From Adiantum capillus-veneris (Eukaryota > Streptophyta > Polypodiopsida > Polypodiales > Pteridaceae), in contig CM043959.1 of the NCBI GenBank assembly GCA_014529385.2, forward strand, positions 496,001 to 560,000: a stretch of DNA of 64,000 bases, written 5' to 3'. A model generated the notes under the pieces. It saw only the letters and a list, made by a program, of their open reading frames with translations. It did no database searches and was not told the DNA's origin. Both the position numbers and the translations under genes were made by a program. Below, piece by piece: positions 44,383 to 56,721 of this stretch (within the stretch, counting starts at the first letter, position 1; each line of letters begins with the position of its first letter).

Positions 44383-45332
44383 TGGAGCAACCCTACAATT
44401 TCTAACAATGTAAAGAACAATCCAAACTATATTGAAAAGAGAGTTTGCGTATGGACATGACCTAAAACCTTGCAAGATACTTTGTGTCAAATCATCGAGT
44501 TTTGATTATTACAATACCATGTGAGAGATATATATTGATAATTTTGATCTATCACTGTGTTTAAAATGCCAATAGATCCTAGAAAAGACCGTGGCATTGA
44601 GATGTCCCAAAAACCTTGAAAGTAAATACCCATATATATTATTATGAAGAAAAAAGCTTTGGGCTAATCTAATTTTTTTTAGTTGTTAGAATTTGACAAT
44701 TTTGACCAAATTGTTGCATCCGAAACGTCCCAAAACCCGAGAGCTGACTACCCGTGTGCCCATTCTAACACTTGGAGACGGGTTATGACCCAAAAAAGGT
44801 CATGAAACTGCTCTAAAGGGTCCCATGAGTCAGTAATCATTTCTAGGATTTTTTGCCATTTCAGACACAACCATATATAGCTTTTAAAAGTAATTGATAT
44901 TTCATCTTTTGTGTGGACACATTGTAGGAATCTTGTGGTCAATAGAAATTTTATGATGGAACTACTTGTTAACATTTTTGTAGCAATAACATAGTCTCTC
45001 ATCCTTCCGGATGTTTTAACTATATGATTGCCTTTATTTCTTTGATGATGGTATAATATCAGTGTTGGTCTTCGCTCAAAATTCTACTTTGTTCACATTT
45101 TTTCGCTCCGGCAGTGAGAATGCTCAGGGAATTTCTACAAAGGCACCTTCATTAAAAGTGTCGAGAGAAGCAATGCAAACAATACTGCCATTTTCATTAG
45201 CTTTGTCTTCAAAGTTTCCTTATAAGGTGCTCTGTATAACCCTTCCTAGAAGGTAGTGCCCTTGCAATTTGCAAGCAACCTTCAAAAAAATGAGGAAGAT
45301 GTGAGAGGATAAAGAGAAAAGAAAAAGCTCGT
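44383..45332. other. No gene recognised
   Basis: The first 50 bp are related, in inverted orientation, to 24425-24475. A plus-strand 60-codon frame at 45062-45256 has no motif. Otherwise nothing. Confidence 0.4.
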
Positions 45333-45483
45333 GTAGGTAACATAGATTTTGACATGAGAGTGGGGAAAGTATAAAGTGCAAGACGTTTTCGGGTACAAGG
45401 AGAGTAATCTAGCTTTGCATTGTTAGTTGTGTCTATAGAGATAGATTGCAAACACTATATTAGAAATGCATGTAATGGGAGCA
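45333..45483 (+). repeat. Dispersed repeat, copy 2
   Basis: Matches 11773-11914. Ends exactly where the family C RT begins, so this is an insertion or recombination boundary. Confidence 0.65.
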
Positions 45484-46150
45484 AGTGAATCTATTCCAAA
45501 AAGAATTTACTTTTCTTTGCATAAATGAGTAATCTGTTCTTGTGTAGCTCATTGAAAAATGTCATCAAGAGATCCCTATGCTCCTTTTCAGACTATGAAT
45601 AGACAATCATGTCATCAAAGAATGTACCCACAAAGTTTCTGTGTAGTCTAAATATTCTATCCATCACTCTATTCAATGTGGTAGGAGCATTTGTGAGACC
45701 GAATGGCATGACAAGAAACTCAGAGAGACCAAATGTTGTTCATAACACAGTCTTATGGATATCTTCTAGCCTAATGCGTATCTAATGGTACCCACTCTAG
45801 GTCTATTCTGGTAAACATTGATGCTCTCTCAAGCCAATCAAGAATGTCATCTATCCTTCATACGGGGAACCTGTTCATGATGGTATTCTTATTCAAAGCA
45901 CGGTAGGCAATGCTCATGCGCCATGACCCATCCTTCTTATGCACTAGGAATATAGGTGAACAAAAAGGGGATGAACTGGGTTGAATCATCCCCTTATCTA
46001 AAAGCTCATAGACTTGATAGTCTCTTTCTGTTAGGCTGTACTAACCCTGTTGGGTGCACTAGAACCTGGCACAAGATCTATGATATGATCCTCGGGTCTC
46101 TCAGGAGGTGACTCCCCTGGCAAAGAGACTGAAAAACAATCACTGAAGCC
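45484..46150 (-). pseudogene. RT of family C gypsy (minus copy), truncated
   Basis: Minus-strand RT with [20 protein letters not shown] and active site [11 protein letters not shown] (both Asp kept). Upstream, the motif of the fingers ('HRMGHEHCLPCFE'-like in another frame) is broken. The 3' part (thumb, RNase H, integrase) is missing. Confidence 0.72.
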
Positions 46151-46152
46151 AC

Positions 46153-46911
46153 TCAAAAAATTGACCTAACTTTATCTAAGGTAGACAAATTAGATGCAAC
46201 TTCAAGTACTTCTTTTGCAAAGATCAAGTATTGTGAAAGATAATTCTTTATTACAGATGAAATAGTAGAAACAGAAACAGCTAGAACAAACTTGCCTTTA
46301 AGCTTTCCATCAAGGAAATGTGGGGTAATCTTTTTGTTGTAAGTATCGACCATAGCATGCAACATATAACACCATGGGATACCTAATAACACATCATAGC
46401 CCTCAAGTGGCATAATATGAAATTCTTCCGTACCCACATAGCTCTGAATGTGAAAATGAAGCTTCTCCAAAATGGGAGTAACAAGCTCTGAATGACCTGG
46501 GCATGCCAAACCTGCTTCACCTATCATACCCATCTCCTCTACACGAATGCCCAACTTTGATGCCAATTTTGGTGATACAAAATTTGCACGGGCTCTTGGA
46601 TTAAAAAAAACCAATACTGTCAGGTCTCTAACTTTGCCCCAAGCTCTACACAATTTCGTGGCATCTATGTTTGGCTGGTGAGCAACCAAATCTAAAACAA
46701 ATTCTACAATGGGCTTTGGCTTCTTTCCTTTGTGCTCTGACTTGTCATCCTTATCTTGTGACTTCTTTTGTGCGCATTCATTCGCAAAATGTCCCTTCTC
46801 TTCAAAAATGAAGCATTTCTTTGCTTCTCTTAGAGCTTTCCTTTCTTCAAAAGATTGACCAAAAAAATGCCTTAGTTTTAGACTTCTTCTTGGACGTGTC
46901 AGCTTCATCAA
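46153..46911 (-). CDS. Gag end and protease of family C gypsy (minus copy)
   Basis: Open 252-codon frame: zinc-knuckle-like CFIFEEKGHFANEC (second Cys replaced by Phe), Lys-rich linker, then protease. LCRAWGKVRDLTVLVFFNPRARANFVSP aligns with the plus copy at 13310-13390; the catalytic D-S-G is not evident (FFNPRA). A second protease block is MPLEGYDVLLGIPW. Probably inactive though open. Confidence 0.6.
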   Translation of the reverse strand: MMKLTRPRRSLKLRHFFGQSFEERKALREAKKCFIFEEKGHFANECAQKKSQDKDDKSEHKGKKPKPIVEFVLDLVAHQPNIDATKLCRAWGKVRDLTVLVFFNPRARANFVSPKLASKLGIRVEEMGMIGEAGLACPGHSELVTPILEKLHFHIQSYVGTEEFHIMPLEGYDVLLGIPWCYMLHAMVDTYNKKITPHFLDGKLKGKFVLAVSVSTISSVIKNYLSQYLIFAKEVLEVASNLSTLDKVRSIF

Positions 46912-47104
46912 TGGAGGGTTTCTTTGTTGGAGGACATAAGCCTTTGATGCAGCATTGCCCTTGGCTGAAAACTATTTTCCCTAGGACCCTCTCTTGTTGC
47001 TCTTAAATTCATCAGAATCTTCTTTTGAAAGATTGCTGGCCACTCTCCCATTCTCAATCAACTCCGCCATGTTCATGACAATAGTCCCTGATTTCTTGGG
47101 CAAT
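46912..47104 (-). pseudogene. gag fragment of family C (minus copy)
   Basis: Continues gag towards its N-terminus in broken frames and is cut at 47104 by the copia-like LTR. Confidence 0.45.
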
Positions 47105-48136
47105 TGTTGGCGGATTTTCCATGACAGACGTCAGCATAGCGAGAACTCACCTAACATATAATGTCAACTGAGGACGGAGCTCGACCCGCAGGCACGTGGA
47201 AGCAAGCAAAGGGTGTCAACCTCTACTCAACCGACTAATGACTACTTCCTACAGAGATATCAAATCTACATGCCATCGGTTTTGTGAATGTGAGAGTCTC
47301 CTATGATGCTACCGCAAGCCAAAAGCCCATTAGATGTTCTCGAAACGTTACGAAACTTGAGGGATATCCTATCAACACCAATAGGCCACTCTCCCTAAGG
47401 TCCGTGACTCAAAACCCTACCCAAAAACACTCGGTGCAGAATCACGTAGGATGTCTAACAGGTTTTTGCAGGTCGACGTTTCTGAAAACTAAGATGCCTA
47501 ATACGTAGTTCTACTCGCTCTGATCGCGTGGATATGCTGAAATGCAAAAACGGACAACGTTTACTCACCGAAACTCCAAACGTAGCTCGCAGGTGAATAT
47601 TCCAAAACACAGACGAACGCACGTGATGTAAGCATCAATGCGTAGCTCTCCTCGTGGGCAACACGCTGCTGCTCTCCGTTTGCAATTCCAACCACCGTAG
47701 CTCTTGTAGCACACAGACACACACACTCTCACTCTCTCGTAGTCTCCCAGTCAACACAGAAGATAAGATTATTAGAAGTCGCCTTACAAAGCTTTAGGTT
47801 TTGGTTTATATACTAAGCCTTAGAAAACCTAATGTCCGGCCAAATGACCTGATTTGTCCCTAGGATTCTATAGAGCTTAATTACAACACCGTGAGCTGGC
47901 TTTGCTCATCCAACAAGCATTTGCGGCCAAAATACAATTGTCGACTTAAAATATGAAGTTCTTGTAAACATTACAAAAGTGGCCGTAATGGCTCAAAATA
48001 ATAATAACAGGATATTCGATGATGTCCATGAGCTTGTATCTTCACATTACAGCATCCATCTTTATCTTCATCACTTCATCAGCATCTTTATATGGAATCT
48101 TTGTGGAAGAATTGTTGAAAGGTTGACCTATCAACA
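47105..48136 (-). repeat. Copia-like LTR (minus orientation)
   Basis: In plus orientation begins TGTTGGCGG and ends ATCAACA, giving TG...CA ends with a 5-bp inverted repeat. On the minus strand it follows a polypurine tract (cggagggggagag) and has a TATA box (tatataaa, 47804-47813). Length about 1,030 bp. No matching second LTR is seen and the bases flanking it do not match, so this is a 3' LTR of a truncated element rather than a solo LTR. Confidence 0.6.
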
Positions 48137-49627
48137 CTCTCCCCCTCCGAATTCTTGTCGTCCCCGACAAGACCCTATGTCTGCAGTGGCCTTGATCAGT
48201 GCTTCATGTTTTGGTGTTGGTTGAAGCTTTTGTTGTTGTAGTTGCTTCTACTAGATGCTTTGTATGTTGTAAAGTTACCTTTTTCTTGTACATGTAGTGT
48301 AGTTGAAGCCATAGCTCTCCCCCTCCGATTGGTTGTTGTATCGTGAATAGGTTGAGTGAGGTTTGTTATTGTTGCAGCAAGTCTTTATCTTGGCAGCTCT
48401 GTATTGTTTGTTCTTTGGGTGTCCTCCTGCATGTGTACCTGTAAACTTGAAGCCTTTTTGAATCTTTTTTGGGCTGCTCCGCTTTGATTTTCTAGTTGAT
48501 GATCATGTAGTTTTTTGGGGATGTCATTGGTCTGGTTTTCTGTGTTTATATAAAAAATAAAATAGTGAAAATAAAATGTGGCGTATATTACAAAATGAAG
48601 GTCTTGGATACTTGCATAGGACTAAAGGGAAAAACCCAGTGGGAACAAAATGCCTTTAGTCACAATTAAATGTGAGGCTATATGTACTTATGTTTTGATG
48701 TAACCGAGTTTTGTTGAGTTAAAGTACTTACGACCGTATGGCTACTATTATTGACTGGATATACATTGGATAAGTGTTAGTAGCTTGAAGTCAGAGTCGT
48801 TGTTGTTGAGCAAATGCTTATGAAACCTGTTACCGCTTCGTCATCGTCATTTTGTTGTGTAAGTGCATGGGTGGGAACACAAATCGTGTCAAATGAAAAT
48901 GTCCAATGATGGGACATTATATATGCTTGCACAGATAGATGCATGGGAAACAATCTGTTGTGCGAGAAGAGTTTAAATCGGTGCTTCCAGGAGTGAACGT
49001 AGCTACAGAAGCAAAAATATATTTGACTTCAAGAGCTACCGTTACTCACAAGAAGGGTTGTTGATGCTCGAGTTTTTTCACTCTCCTCACTGTGTACATG
49101 TGCGTGAGTGTTTTGTGGATTACTCCGTCTCTCCACCAAATAAAATTGTTAGACTTTGACTCTTCTGCTCACCTATCCAGTATGAGCGACTCAATTTTAC
49201 AATATGCTCAACTCTTCCAGCTTGAGCTATAATCTAAATATCTAGACTCATAGACCACAAAAAATATTAAGACATGAAGCTTGGGTCTGACGCTTGCTCA
49301 TTTAGTGGCTCAGCTACCCGACTCTTGACTCTTATGTCGTGATTTTTATGGTGACTTGACTTACTCTCGGGAGCTTTCGACCAAGAATAGGTTTTGAAAT
49401 TCAAAACTCCCATCCTCGAAGAGAGGATTTGTAAAGGACCATACTGGCAATATTCGTTTCGTTTGCCATACCTGGGTGACCTTGGTTGTCAAAATTTCAT
49501 TTTGTTGTTGTTGGTCCCTTGGTTGAGAAGATTGGCTCGCTCCATTCTCCGTAACACTTTGTCTATCATGTCTTTACATTTCTTGAGAGCTAGAGATGAC
49601 TTCAATCTTCTTCGGTAAGTGTTGTTC
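48137..49627. other. Remnant interior of a copia-like element and unassigned sequence
   Basis: Two polypurine-like motifs (minus strand cggagggggagag at 48137-48149 and cggagggggagag at 48318-48330) lie upstream of the LTR. No gag or pol is visible. A plus-strand frame (49394-49618) shows no motif. The segment runs up to the CACTA target site TTT (49628-49630). Confidence 0.4.
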
Positions 49628-49654
49628 TTTCACTACAAGAGGCTCTTCACATTA

Positions 49655-49785
49655 GCGACGCTCACACAGCGACGCTCCAAAAAAAAATTCCCGGCGTCGC
49701 TATGAGCGTCGCTATAAGCGTCGCTATGAGCATCGCAAATTTCTTTGTAAATTTGCGACGCTCATAGCGACGCTCATAGCGACGC
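49655..49785. repeat. 5' subterminal repeat array of CACTA element
   Basis: Several GCGACGCTC/GCGTCGCTAT motifs in both orientations. 49693-49785 forms a near-perfect hairpin: a right-facing set followed by its complement. In En/Spm such motifs bind TnpA and set excision; that role is inferred from the family. Confidence 0.8.
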
Positions 49786-49913
49786 CAGCTGGGGTAAAAA
49801 AAATAACCGAGCGCGCCCAAAAACTCAGATCTCAGATCTGAGTTTTTCGGCGCCCTCAAGCAAAGAGCAGGTAACGCTCTCCCTCACTCTCTCTCTCTCT
49901 CTCTCTCTTTTTC

Positions 49914-49951
<38 letters not shown>

Positions 49952-50075
49952 GAGGAGAGGAAGGAGAGACAGGTATGCTCCTTCCCTCTCCTCATTCTCA
50001 TGTTCCCTTCCTTTCTTTCTCTCTCCCTCGCTCTCTCTCTCACACACACACACATACACACACACATATAGTGTT

Positions 50076-50117
<42 letters not shown>

Positions 50118-51268
50118 CAAAAACGCACACACATACATAAACAAAGAATGCACACACACATTGAGAGAGAAAAAGAGAGAGAGAGCATGCATAAACAAAA
50201 AACGCACGCATTGAGAGAGGAAAAGAGAGAGAGAACATGCATAAACAAAAAACGCACACATTGAGAGAGGAAAAGAGAAAGAAAACATGCATACGATCCA
50301 AAAAAACGCACACACATTGAAAGAGAAAGAAAGAGAAACTAAGGGAGCGTCGTAGGAAACTAATTAAAATTAAAAGACCTAAAGATCTAGCCGACGAGGA
50401 GTTGAACTGAAGACCTATTATTCAAGAGAGAAATGGCATAATCAATCTATCATACTTGGCATGGGTGATAGAAAGGTTATACCATTTATCTCTTTTTATT
50501 GGCACACACATCCACACACGCGCACACACACAGGAAGAAGAGAGTTATAACGTCGTAGGAAACTATTTTAAAAGACGTTAAAGATTAGGTTATATGTAGA
50601 CTTACATTAAATTAGATTTAGGTTTATTTTTAACTAGATTTACATTTATTTAAGCTAGATTTAGATTTATGTTATATTAGATTAGATGCGGGTCTCCATA
50701 GACTGCGATGCCTGCATGAAGCGGGTGAAGAAAGCCCTCAATGGAATATAGGGTATTGCTGCCTTCTCTCATAGTGGGCTCCGTCGATCCAAAAGTACTG
50801 GTGAAATGTCTTCAGAAGATAGGGAAGAAGGTGGATCTTTAGGGCGGCAAGAGTCACTACATCCCCGACACAATGACCATCTAGACAACCTCTAGTCATT
50901 AGACTTACGTTAAATTAAATTTAGCTTTATTTTTAGTTAGATTTACGTTTATTTAGATTTACGCTTATTTACGTTAGATCGAGTCCACGCAAAAATTACT
51001 TACGGTTTAGGGTTTAGAGTTAGACGAACAGTGAAAAGATCTACTGTGAAAAGATGTTAAGATGAAGTGAAGTGCTACAGCTAGAGAAGAGGCAAAGGGA
51101 TTTTGTCCACTACATGCAGTATCATGTAGACGTGGGTGTCTAGATTTCTTGTACCCACAAATATAGGTATTGACCAATAAAGACGAGATTATAACCCGGT
51201 GGTTCTGATCTCCGTGCACCTCTAGACCGAGGTGTGCGGGGATTGGACATGACTAGAGAATGTGAGGT

Positions 51269-51340
<72 letters not shown>

Positions 51341-51402
51341 GACGAAGAATGCCAATAGAATATTAAATTTGTTGTCTAGGTTATAAGTTTTTTATCCTCA
51401 TT
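49786..51402. other. CACTA 5' region with microsatellites
   Basis: CT/CA/GA microsatellites (49882-49948, 50022-50066, 50079-50115, 51272-51336) and repeated 'aaaacgcac(a/g)cattgagagag' units (about 50130-50330). Reading frames here are repeat artefacts. An HMA gene fragment is embedded at 50686-50842. No promoter was identified for the tnp2 gene. Confidence 0.7.
50686..50842 (+). pseudogene. Captured fragment of a heavy-metal-associated (HMA) domain gene
   Basis: From ATG at 50686 the translation reads VSIDCDACMKRVKKALNGI, the metal-binding helix of HMA proteins with its C-x-x-C, then hits TAG at 50749. In another frame from 50777, GSVDPKVLVKCLQKIGKKVDL gives the C-terminal half of the domain, ending in TAG at 50840. 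About 10-15 residues of the middle are missing or scrambled. This is the hallmark of plant copper-chaperone-like/HIPP proteins. It sits within a CACTA element and is unrelated to transposition, so it looks like gene capture. Confidence 0.72.
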
Positions 51403-54400
51403 ATGAGTAGCGACGAAGATGTGGGACCGTCCAACCGAAACACCTATCTCTCAACGAGGGTCTTATGTCCTTGTAATCAATGCAAGCATGCTGTGCGACG
51501 GACAAGACGTGTTTCTTTGCAGCACGTTCGTGAATTTGGCGAGTTCGATCCATCTATTATAGATCGAGTTGTTGCCAATTATAACTCGTCGGACTCTGAC
51601 GCTGGCCAACAAGCAGCAATCTTGCAACCCAATAGACGTATTCGCAGGCGCTTTGGTCAAGCAGCATATGTGAGGCCACAAGATGTAGCCTCTGACAGCT
51701 CGGGGGATGATCATGCAGAGCACATTCCCAACGAGGCAATGTTTGAGCCCGAGATTGATGAAATGATCGAGACGATCATGGATTCAGAAAGGCTTATCTA
51801 TGATGATATGAAAAGTGAAGCCGATACATCATTGTATAATGGAGCACGTATGTCTAGATTGAAAGCACTCCTGGTTCTTCTCAACATGCAGGCAAAGTTT
51901 GGATGGAGTGACACTAGCGTCACAGCGCTTTTCAGGTGATCTATTACAATTAGTTTACTTTAATAGAACTCATGGTGTATAATGATCTGATAGATTTTTA
52001 CACGACTGTATCATATTTTTATGTTGTGTAGATTGCTGAAAGAGCACATTCTACCAGCTGACAATGTGATGCCAGATTCCCGAGATGAAGCAAGAAAGAT
52101 TTTGCGAAACTTGGGGATGGATTACAATTCTATCCACGCTTGTCCTAATGACTGCATTCTTTTCAGAGGGGAATACACAGACATGGAGAAGTGTCCGAAA
52201 TGTGATTCCGAAAGATATCGAGTAGATCTCCACGGGACAAAAATTCCACAAAAGGTTTTGCGACATTTTCCTTTGCTTCCTCGCATCAAGCATTTCTTCG
52301 AATGTAAGTCCATGGCCGCCCTAGCATCATGGCATGAGGAGAATAAATCTTCGGATGGTGTGCTACGAATTCCTGCAGATTGCGCAGCCTGGAAACATAT
52401 AGATGGAACATGGTCGGATTTTGCCAGGGAAGCTCGAAATTTGCGCTTAGGCCTGGCTATGGATGGCGTAAATCCATTTGGTCAAAGATCAACATCTTAC
52501 AGTGTATGGCCCGTTGTCATCGTCAACTACAACATTCCCCCGTGGTTGACTACGAAGAAGGGGCACCTATGGCTAAGCTTGATTGTGCCAGGGCGATATA
52601 AAGTGGGGAATATGGATGTGTATCTTCGTCCACTATTGGAAGAGCTACAACAATTGTGGATTGGCATAGAGGTGGTGGATATGAGCCGACACACAGGACG
52701 ACGGAATGCTTTGATCAGAGGTATTCTAATGTGGACCATGCATGACTATCCCGGGCTAACAGAATGCTCAGGTGATCTATTGACACTCCTCTCTCAGACA
52801 CTGTAAATCTGGTTTTTCCCCATAGTTGATCTATTATCATGTGTATACATGCAGGGCTTCAAACAAGCGGATACAGAGCATGTGTCACATGTGGACCTAG
52901 ACTGAATGCACGTAGGGCACCCTCACTGAAGAAGCAAATCTACGAAGGTCATCAAGCGTATCTTCCGGAGAATCATGTGTTACGCGACGGCTTTTTGGGA
53001 AGAGAGCCACCAAGGATGTCCGCACAAGCATGGTTAGAGCAGAAGGAGATGTGCGATGACGGATTGCCTCCAGGGATGAAGAGACTATCTCTATGGTACG
53101 AGTTACCATACTGGCCTCGACTCGTGATCAATCACTTGCTCGATCCAATGCACATATTCAAGAATGTGGGTAATCTACTATGGGACCATTTGACCGGCAA
53201 GAAAGATACTTTGGGAGCCAGAGTTGACCTTAGAAATGTGGATCGTATGGAGCAATATTGGCCGCAAACAGCGTCTGATGGATCGATAAAACTTCCTAAA
53301 GCACCATGGATTTTCACAGGAGCCCAAGAACGCAAAGTAAAAGAGGCCATTCGATCTTTGCGGACCCCCACTGGCGTAATGCACTCGCTCCGAACGTGTT
53401 TTACTAAAGAAGGAAAGCTTACCGGTTTGAAGTCACACGATTGGCATAAAATGTGTCAGGTACGTTCATAGTGGACTTTAATATCATTGCATAAAATGTG
53501 GACTTTAATATCATTGCTGCACATACTTTACAGTTTATTTTACCGGTTGCCATTGAGGGATGTTTGTCTCTCGACATCCGTAACACAATCTACAAACTTG
53601 CAAAGCTGGTGCAATGGATCTCACAAAAGGAGATCGACGTAGACTCCATACCATTCGCCAAACTAAATGCTGCGGAGCTTGTGTGCATGTTTGAGAAACA
53701 TTTTCCTACTACAATGCTAACCATTCAGGTGCATCTTCTTATTCACATAGTTGATGAGGTGGAAATAGCTGGCACAGTTCATTCCAGATGGATGTTCTTC
53801 TTAGAGCGTTTCATGAAAACGCTTAAGGGATATGTGCGTCAAAAGGCACGTCCGGAGGGTAGCATGGCAGAAGGTTGGTTGGTATCAGAGTCCCTAGTGT
53901 ACATTGGAGAGTGGCTAGACGGATTTGATAAATCCCGGGACACGCTATGGCGAACCATAGATGATGAGCGCATATCTGGGATTGTCATGTGCAATCTCGG
54001 TGTTGAGAAGAAGATGACGGAAGATCTAGAGGCTAAAATCAACCGATTTTGCATGCTTCACAATCCAGTGATGCAAAAGTGGATTTCACAATATGAGGAT
54101 GCAAAGCAAGAGCGACAAAGGGCACGAATCGAGTGGAGACGGGGAAGACGACCACCGATGCACTATCCAGCGGTTCTGGAGAGCCTACCAACCTTCATGA
54201 GCTTAAGATGGTTGCACAACCAATTGAAAAGCGCACAACAATGCGGTGACGAAGTGACTGAAGAAGAGTGGGAGTACTCTCGGGGTTGCGCGACCAAGGT
54301 AAGTTTGCAATGTACGACTAGCAAGTGACTTTATTTATAAACGTTTGAACGGCCACTCATAATCTTTGTTCGTTGTAGTATAAGTCATACACAGCAGCAT

Positions 54401-55135
54401 GGTGTAAAGGTCGACATTTTAGGGTGGAACGAATCGACAAAAAGCGTTTTACTCAAGATTGTGGAATCATGGCAAAATTTGAACAGTCTAGTCGACGACG
54501 TTCCTCTGATGCAGATCCCGTGGTGGCGGAACTCACTTACTTCGGCACGCTGCAAGAGATTTTGAGGATCGATTACAGAGGATTTTTTGTCGACTTGTTC
54601 GACGTGCAATGGTTCAAGATAATCATGGAGGGTCGAAACGCTACTGTGCGTAGAGGAGAGTCTGGTTTTCTTGAGGTGGATTCTACTAAGAAATGGACTG
54701 ACCTAAGAGACACTTTCGTACTACCCGAGCATTGTGAACAAGTAAGTATATATATAAATAGTTAACATCCCCCTTTTACAAGTTATGTGCTTGAAAGCTC
54801 TCATGTAAGTTATGTGGCTCTGGCAGGTAGTATTTCATCCTACAAAGTCTACATCAAACTGGTGGTACGTCATAGAGTTAGCCCCTCGTAGTGCAAGGAC
54901 GTATGAAGGCTACCATGTGCCAATCACAACGACATCAATGGAGGAGATCAGAGAAGATGCTCAATCAGAAGCCGCTGCGGTGGTGCCAGACGAGCATCAA
55001 GATGCTACTGCTCTATATGGGGTGCATGCAGAGGAGCTACAAAATGAAACAGAGGATATGTGTTTAAACGGAGAGCTCTATATAGATATAGGAAGTTATG
55101 CTGAGTTATGCGAGGATGAGAGAGAGATCTCTTAA
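51403..55135 (+). CDS. tnp2: tnp2-type CACTA transposase (TnpD-like), six exons
   Basis: Proposed exons are 51403-51935, 52032-52771, 52855-53459, 53534-54298, 54379-54741 and 54827-55135. All introns are GT-AG and phases fit, giving 1,104 codons without a stop. N-terminal Cys motif LCPCNQCK (residues 21-28) belongs to the transposase-associated domain. The tnp2 domain follows (ALLVLLNMQAKFGWSD, HACPNDCILFRGEY, CPKCDSERY, NLRLGLAMDGVNPFG, ending near residue 430). Exon 4 holds the DUF4218-type region (FILPVAIEGCLS, VHLLIHIVDEVE, FLERFMKTLKGYV) and exon 5 the DUF4216-type segment (YFGTLQEILRIDYRGF). It is expected to recognise the element's ends and catalyse excision in the nucleus. An upstream non-coding exon is possible. 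Confidence 0.9.
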
Positions 55136-55407
55136 AGCCACAAATATTGTATTTGAACAATTTTGCTCCGTGCTGTAAAAGCTCTAGCTCTCTAAGTAGC
55201 TTCCATGGTGTGTAACGCTCTTTTCTACTCGCGCTCACATCTTTTGATTGAAAATTCTGAGTTTTCGACTTGCCTCTTCTACCACTCGATTCATTGCGTC
55301 ATTGTATTTATATGCGTCATTACGTCATTGTATTTAATGGTCTTTGCGTCATTGTCTACTCTATTCATTCAATATTAAGTTTAAATATTCGTGTGTTTAA
55401 TGCAGGT

Positions 55408-56721
55408 ATGGATGATGAGGAGTTTCTTTCTTCTTTGTCACCGCAGCAGAGACAGTGGTACGTGGAGCGTCATCGCTCTGGCGCATCATCGCGCGTTCCT
55501 ACACCATCCGCATCTCCCTCTCTTTCGGAGCATTCGGCGCGCTCCGAAGCTTCGGCGTCGACGAGACGAGCGTCACACTCTTCTAGACACCGGCGCTCTA
55601 GTGGTGGCGGTGGCGGTTGTTGTGGGGATTCCGCCACCGATGCCTCCACACCGCCTCGTGTTCGACGAGGCTCTTTACCCTCCCCTTCTTTGCCCGCCCC
55701 CACACCAGCCACAGCATCGCCGTCTACGCCAGGTTTTGCACGGCTGACTGTTCCTAGAAGCTACACACCTCTACCTACTCCGCCAGGAGCCACCCCACTC
55801 GACACTCCTCGCTTCGGGGCCCAGACGCCGGTGGAGACACCTGACGTCCGTACCCCCATCGACACGCCGCTAGAGACCCCTGCCGGGACACCCAGGTTCA
55901 CGCGTCACCGGCCAGAGGGCTTGCCTTACTCCGTCGACATCAGCGGCGGCATCATCATGGATGATGACGGCAAGAAGGTGATCTCGCGCATGCGTGGTCT
56001 TTGCTCTCAGCTGTTTTGACACTATATACTAAACAAATGGAGTGAAGTACCAAGTGATTTAAAAAACAGAGTCATCAGCATACTTCATGATGAGTTTCCC
56101 GTTCCAACACGGGATCAGCGCTTCAATGAAGACCTGATGAAGATTCGAATGCGCGAATACTGCAAACACAAGCGTTCCGAAGTGCAAAAAGCAATCAAGA
56201 ATGGGTGGAATAGGCCAGATTGGCTGGCCAAAGAAGATTGGAAGAATGCGAAGAAAGCAGCGCGCAAGAATCCCGACAAGTGGAAGCAACAAAAGGATGC
56301 AGCCAGAGCGCGAGTAGAGGCAGGGAGCTCGCACCACTTGGGGAGCGGTGGATGGGCATCATTTGAGGCCGATTTTGTAAGTCTTTTCACATTGCTCTTT
56401 ATGCATGTTCGATAGTTTAGGGTTTATGAGTTTTTTAGTTCTAACATAATGAAATCTTTGTATGTTTTGACAGTGGTCGATGACAGGACGTGATCCCACA
56501 CCGTACGAGCGCGAGTACGCAGGCAGGAAGGGCTTAAACGCCCTGATGGACATTCTCAGTTCTCGCAGCGGCATGGTTAGTATTAGGGTTTACTCTTTTT
56601 TATTTTTTGTATTGTTTTATAAATGTCGTTATATGTTTATACTTACTGAAAACTGTCTTATTGTCTTTTTTTGCAGAATCCGACAGATACGCCGCTTGGA
56701 CGCGATGAGACGTCTGATTAG
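55408..56721 (+). CDS. tnpA-like second CACTA gene with one in-frame TGA
   Basis: Exons 55408-56376, 56474-56575 and 56677-56721, all phase 0 with GT-AG introns; the ATG lies two bases after an acceptor-like tttaatgcag, so a leader intron is likely. The N-terminal 170 residues are Ser/Thr/Pro-rich with serial T-P units. The C-terminal half (KWSEVPSDLKNRV, then REYCKHKRSEVQKAI, KNAKKAARKNPDKW, GSGGWASFEADF) matches the plant transposase (Ptta/En/Spm, 'Transposase_24') type. In-frame TGA at 56017-56019 separates the halves; a CGA-to-TGA transition is the simplest cause. In En/Spm the second protein binds subterminal repeats. Confidence 0.75.

Noticed and set aside
47105-48136. Solo LTR
   Set aside because: The flanking bases do not match each other and a polypurine tract directly adjoins one side, so it is better read as the 3' LTR of a truncated element.
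49825-50317. Cys/Val/Ser-rich minus-strand ORFs of 90-160 codons
   Set aside because: They arise from CA/GA microsatellites and repeated aaaacgcac units inside the CACTA 5' region.
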